Positions 61,259 through 64,000 of a DNA stretch of 64,000 nucleotides are shown piece by piece; positions within the stretch are counted from its first letter, which is position 1, and every line of letters starts with the position of its first letter. The position numbers and the translations under genes were made by a program. The DNA comes from Branchiostoma belcheri (taxonomy: Eukaryota > Chordata > Leptocardii > Amphioxiformes > Branchiostomatidae), in the NCBI RefSeq assembly GCF_001625305.1, contig NW_017804453.1, positions 524,440 to 588,439 of the forward strand, in the 5' to 3' direction. The notes below the pieces were generated by a model. The model was not told the DNA's origin. It made no database searches and worked only from the letters and a program-made list of their open reading frames with translations.

Positions 61259-62436
61259 CTAAGGCCAGTCAAACTCCCTTTGGACCATTTGGTAAAACAT
61301 TTTGTTATGTTGCGGAGTAATGGTGCAGTTTGGCGATGACCTTAGGGTCCACATCAGGGTGCTGTCTTCCCTTGCTGTCGCTCAAACACTTGTTCATTGT
61401 GTCATTCCGCAAACAATAGAAGCCTCGAGAGGCGTTATAGTACAAGTTTTTGTTGGAAAGGTATCTCTCTAAGCCTAGAAATGTTTCTACCCGCTGCAAC
61501 TCTGGCAATGGGTCTTTCACCAGCTTGTCTCCATCTACCACACAGATCTGTTCTAGTGGGAAGTATTTCAACCACTGAGACATGTGCCTGTGGTACACAC
61601 TAGTCCTTATTGCCTTGTAGTGGGTGTTAACCTCCTTGGTCTCAGGGTCCAGAGCCAGATCTTCAAACCTGTCGTAGTTCTTGTTCTTCTCCTGCTTGTG
61701 GGAGTAGATCTGGGTATAGTCAGAGATGGCCCTCTCTGTCGGATCTCGCACTATCAGCAGGAGTTTCATGGTGTTGTTCATCTGGTATATTCTCTGCGGG
61801 GTCTCTTCTGTAATGAAGTAAGCCGGGCTTTTCTCGATGGTGATTTGGTCTGCGTAGGAGTACGGCATCTGGTGCCGATACCAGTCCAGTCCCTTCTCGT
61901 AATTCTCTGCGATGTCGAAGAAGTGGACTTCTGAGGAAGCTTTGGCGATTTTGGGGTGAAGGTTGAGCATTTCGAGGAGAGCTCGAGTCCCTGCCTTGCG
62001 AACGCCGACGATAATTGCCTTGGGAAGGCGCTTTTTGGTCTTTTTCAGATGCAACATGCCGTCTTCACTCCAACCATCAGAGTTTATGATGACAGAACCG
62101 TCACCACTTCTGCCATGTGCCGTCGTGCATCCTACTGCCCGTGTCGTGGACACTGACGATGTGGGGCTGGGAGTTGGTGTGGCGGGACTCCGCGGTGAAG
62201 CACATGCTGGCGCCGATGTGCCCCATGTAGCCGAGAAGAACTATCAGGAAGGTGCTTCCCAGGATGGTGAGGAAGAACGCCTTCTTTTTCACGCTCATGA
62301 CATTGCACGTTTCAGATTTAGACTCCAACGTGGAAGACTCGTCCAAAGGTAGCAGTGGCACAGAGGGGCACGGAATGCCAAGGACTCTAGACGGAAGCAT
62401 CCGCGAGGGTGGCATACGTGTCAACCCATCAGACAT
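61259..62436 (-). CDS. HS3ST5-like: Heparan sulfate glucosamine 3-O-sulfotransferase, HS3ST5-like (two frame breaks)
   Basis: This is a type II Golgi enzyme that moves sulfate from PAPS to the 3-OH of glucosamine in heparan sulfate. Starting at 62436 (or the inner Met at 62298, MSVKKKAFFLT) there is one transmembrane segment (AFFLTILGSTFLIVLLGYMG), a short stem, then the sulfotransferase domain: PAPS 5'-phosphosulfate loop GVRKAGTRALLEML, the expected catalytic Glu in EVHFFD, the 3'-phosphate motif RDPTERAISDYTQ, and the disulfide loop CLRNDTMNKC. EKSPAYFITEE and KAIRTSVYHRHMSQWLKYFP match HS3ST5 best. The frame shifts once in the stem (62101-62153) and once near the C-terminus: after KLHHYSA a stop occurs, but KMFYQMVQREFDWP and TAG at 61259-61261 continue in another frame, matching the expected family end. 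I read these as sequence indels in a real gene; a recent pseudogene is the alternative. Confidence 0.9.
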
Positions 62437-62454
62437 CCACTAGAACAGCACAGA

Positions 62455-62480
62455 CCTGCAGAAAAGTAAGGAAAAAAGAG
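62455..62480 (-). other. 3' splice acceptor before the sulfotransferase coding exon
   Basis: On the - strand a pyrimidine run ends in cttttctgcag, so the exon begins at 62455, 19 bases before the ATG at 62436. The gene therefore has at least one upstream noncoding exon, with the rest of the coding region apparently in a single exon. Confidence 0.7.
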
Positions 62481-64000
62481 GTTCAGTGTAAGACGTTACC
62501 AAACATACCATGATGTGCTTATTTTCCATACAACTTTGAGCAGGTGTTGAGTTGTTGGACAGCCAGGGTGGTCCAGCCTCACTGCTAATGTTTCCACTCA
62601 TCAGAGGCAGATCTGGGATCCATTTACCTCCATAGGTGCCCCTCTCCTGTTCCCACCTACTGGGGTCACTGCCAAAGTACCATACACAAGTTGGCACGGT
62701 TGTGTCTCTGCTTTCTTTCTACTTGGCCTGGAGCGTTCTCCAGTACTGATTGACCAAGCGGTCTGCTCCAAGACAAATGGTTATGTGAGAAATGTCAGCT
62801 TTGTGGCCACACGTTTCCTCCCTGCTTCAAGTGTGAATCTAAATGTGTGTGTCAGTTTCCACACTGTACATGTGTGCATCAAACCCCATGTGCTATAGGT
62901 TTTACCAGTAACCTTGATCCTCCCTGCATGATTTGCTGGTCTAGAACAATCTATACCTATATATAGCTATTCAAACAAAATTGTTCCATCTCAACATGAA
63001 ATATACAAACATTGGACTATAAAAATTGGAGAGAACAGATGTTTACAGAGCACTTTCATGTTTTAAGAACCACTTTCAATATCACACCATGAAATGGTTC
63101 TCCCCTGATAATCACCATACCCTACCAATGGCAATAGCCCAAAGCAAGTCAAGGCAAATCAGCACTAATTGGGCACATTAGCTCCCAGGACAGGTGGGTT
63201 CTTTTGTATGTATGGAGTCATTAGGGAGGCCAGGTGACTGTTCAAGTAAAAGATTTGTATCACTGCTGGGATTCAGGGTCCCCAGTCATGTCTGTTCTGT
63301 AAACATGCAATACAAACTTGCACTTTTGGTACGTAGTAACACTGTTGTAACCCATAAGAGTCAGCTGTGTGCAGACCCTGGCATTCATAAACATGTCTCA
63401 TTGTTTTGATGATATCTAATTTTGAAGCAAACTGCGACAGGAGCCAACAAGGCAGTATTTTCTGTAACAGCTAACAATTTGTACAACATATTGCACAGCA
63501 CAACATATCATCCATTGCAAATGCAACCAGGCCCTAATAGTAACAGCCAAAATGGTCGAGTTACACTACACTACATTGTATATCATACCTACAAGTTAGA
63601 GTTACGCTATATCTACATGTACTTAATACACAGCTGGGTACAACCCGTTCAATTGCATGATTCAACAAAAGGAACTTTAAATTTCAGACTAATAAAATTG
63701 GAACTTCAGAAATTTTTCTTGAATGTAATTCCTCCTGACAGCTAAACTATACAATATACCACAGTAACCTTTCCCTCTCAGCACTGCGTGTGGCCTGCCT
63801 GCCCATCTTCCCCAGGGGCACCTGTCTCTGGGCTGAACTACTGTTATGGTTTCATGTAGCTACCTAACCTGGTCCCAGGACAGCTGCTCCCAATGCCAGC
63901 TTCCCTCTGCTGATTCTCTTGTTGCTGTAACTGTACAAGTTTGTAGTCGCTGCTAAGTAAACACTTCCAGAGGGGAAAGAAAGAGAGTGCTTACCCCGAG
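62456..64000. other. Upstream intron/flank of the sulfotransferase gene
   Basis: No coding exon, promoter or structural RNA could be supported here. The expected 5' noncoding exon of the - strand gene may lie within it or beyond the window. Confidence 0.55.

Noticed and set aside
61397-62352. Several + strand open frames across the sulfotransferase
   Set aside because: All are antisense shadows of the - strand sulfotransferase coding region.
1-64000. tRNA, rRNA or CRISPR-like arrays
   Set aside because: No tRNA B-box with a cloverleaf, no rRNA core motifs and no regularly spaced repeats were seen by eye; a covariance-model scan would be needed to exclude small RNAs.

Overview
The window looks like draft genomic DNA from an invertebrate deuterostome, most likely a cephalochordate (amphioxus). 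The reasons are GT-AG introns of roughly 100-1,500 bases throughout, proteins strikingly close to vertebrate LAMA5 and HS3ST5, many diverged repeats in introns, and one 20-base N gap (36623-36642). The species is inferred and was not tested.

Layout. Positions 1-8682 hold no gene I can support. A very large + strand gene fills 8683-56721: about 82 coding exons and about 11.4 kb of coding sequence, encoding a laminin alpha chain of the alpha-3/alpha-5 class. Domains appear in canonical order: most of the LN domain (its first ~100 residues and the signal peptide lie outside the window or were not found), a run of LE (laminin EGF-like) modules split by a charged/proline-rich spacer, the large alpha5-type domain IVb, more LE modules, an L4 (laminin IV) domain, LE modules, a coiled coil, LG1-LG3, a Thr/Pro-rich hinge, and LG4-LG5 ending in a stop and an AATAAA signal. 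Convergent to it on the - strand (61259-62436) is a heparan sulfate 3-O-sulfotransferase most like HS3ST5. Its reading frame breaks twice.

The most interesting signals are these. (1) The 5.6-kb intron just before the coiled coil contains a possible alternative first exon (32025-32097): a strong-context ATG, a signal-peptide-like hydrophobic run and a consensus donor, in phase with the first coiled-coil exon. It would give a 'headless' secreted laminin alpha of about 1,770 residues, comparable to vertebrate LAMA4 and alpha3A. (2) A phase-symmetric exon (41594-41830) inserts an acidic-polybasic-acidic block into the coiled coil. (3) A human-like linkage of a laminin alpha gene to HS3ST5 (LAMA4-HS3ST5 on human 6q) suggests old synteny.

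Introns also hold a 5'-truncated non-LTR retrotransposon (17085-18340, - strand), a 363-bp Harbinger-type MITE with perfect 34-bp terminal inverted repeats and a TAA duplication (47258-47620), and several small dispersed repeat families. Four places where the frame slips by one or two bases (21652-21785, next to the N gap, and twice in the sulfotransferase) look like draft-assembly indels rather than pseudogenes.

Functionally, laminin alpha chains pair with beta and gamma chains to build basement membranes and bind cells through the LG domains. HS3ST enzymes add 3-O-sulfate to heparan sulfate, another basement-membrane and cell-surface polymer.
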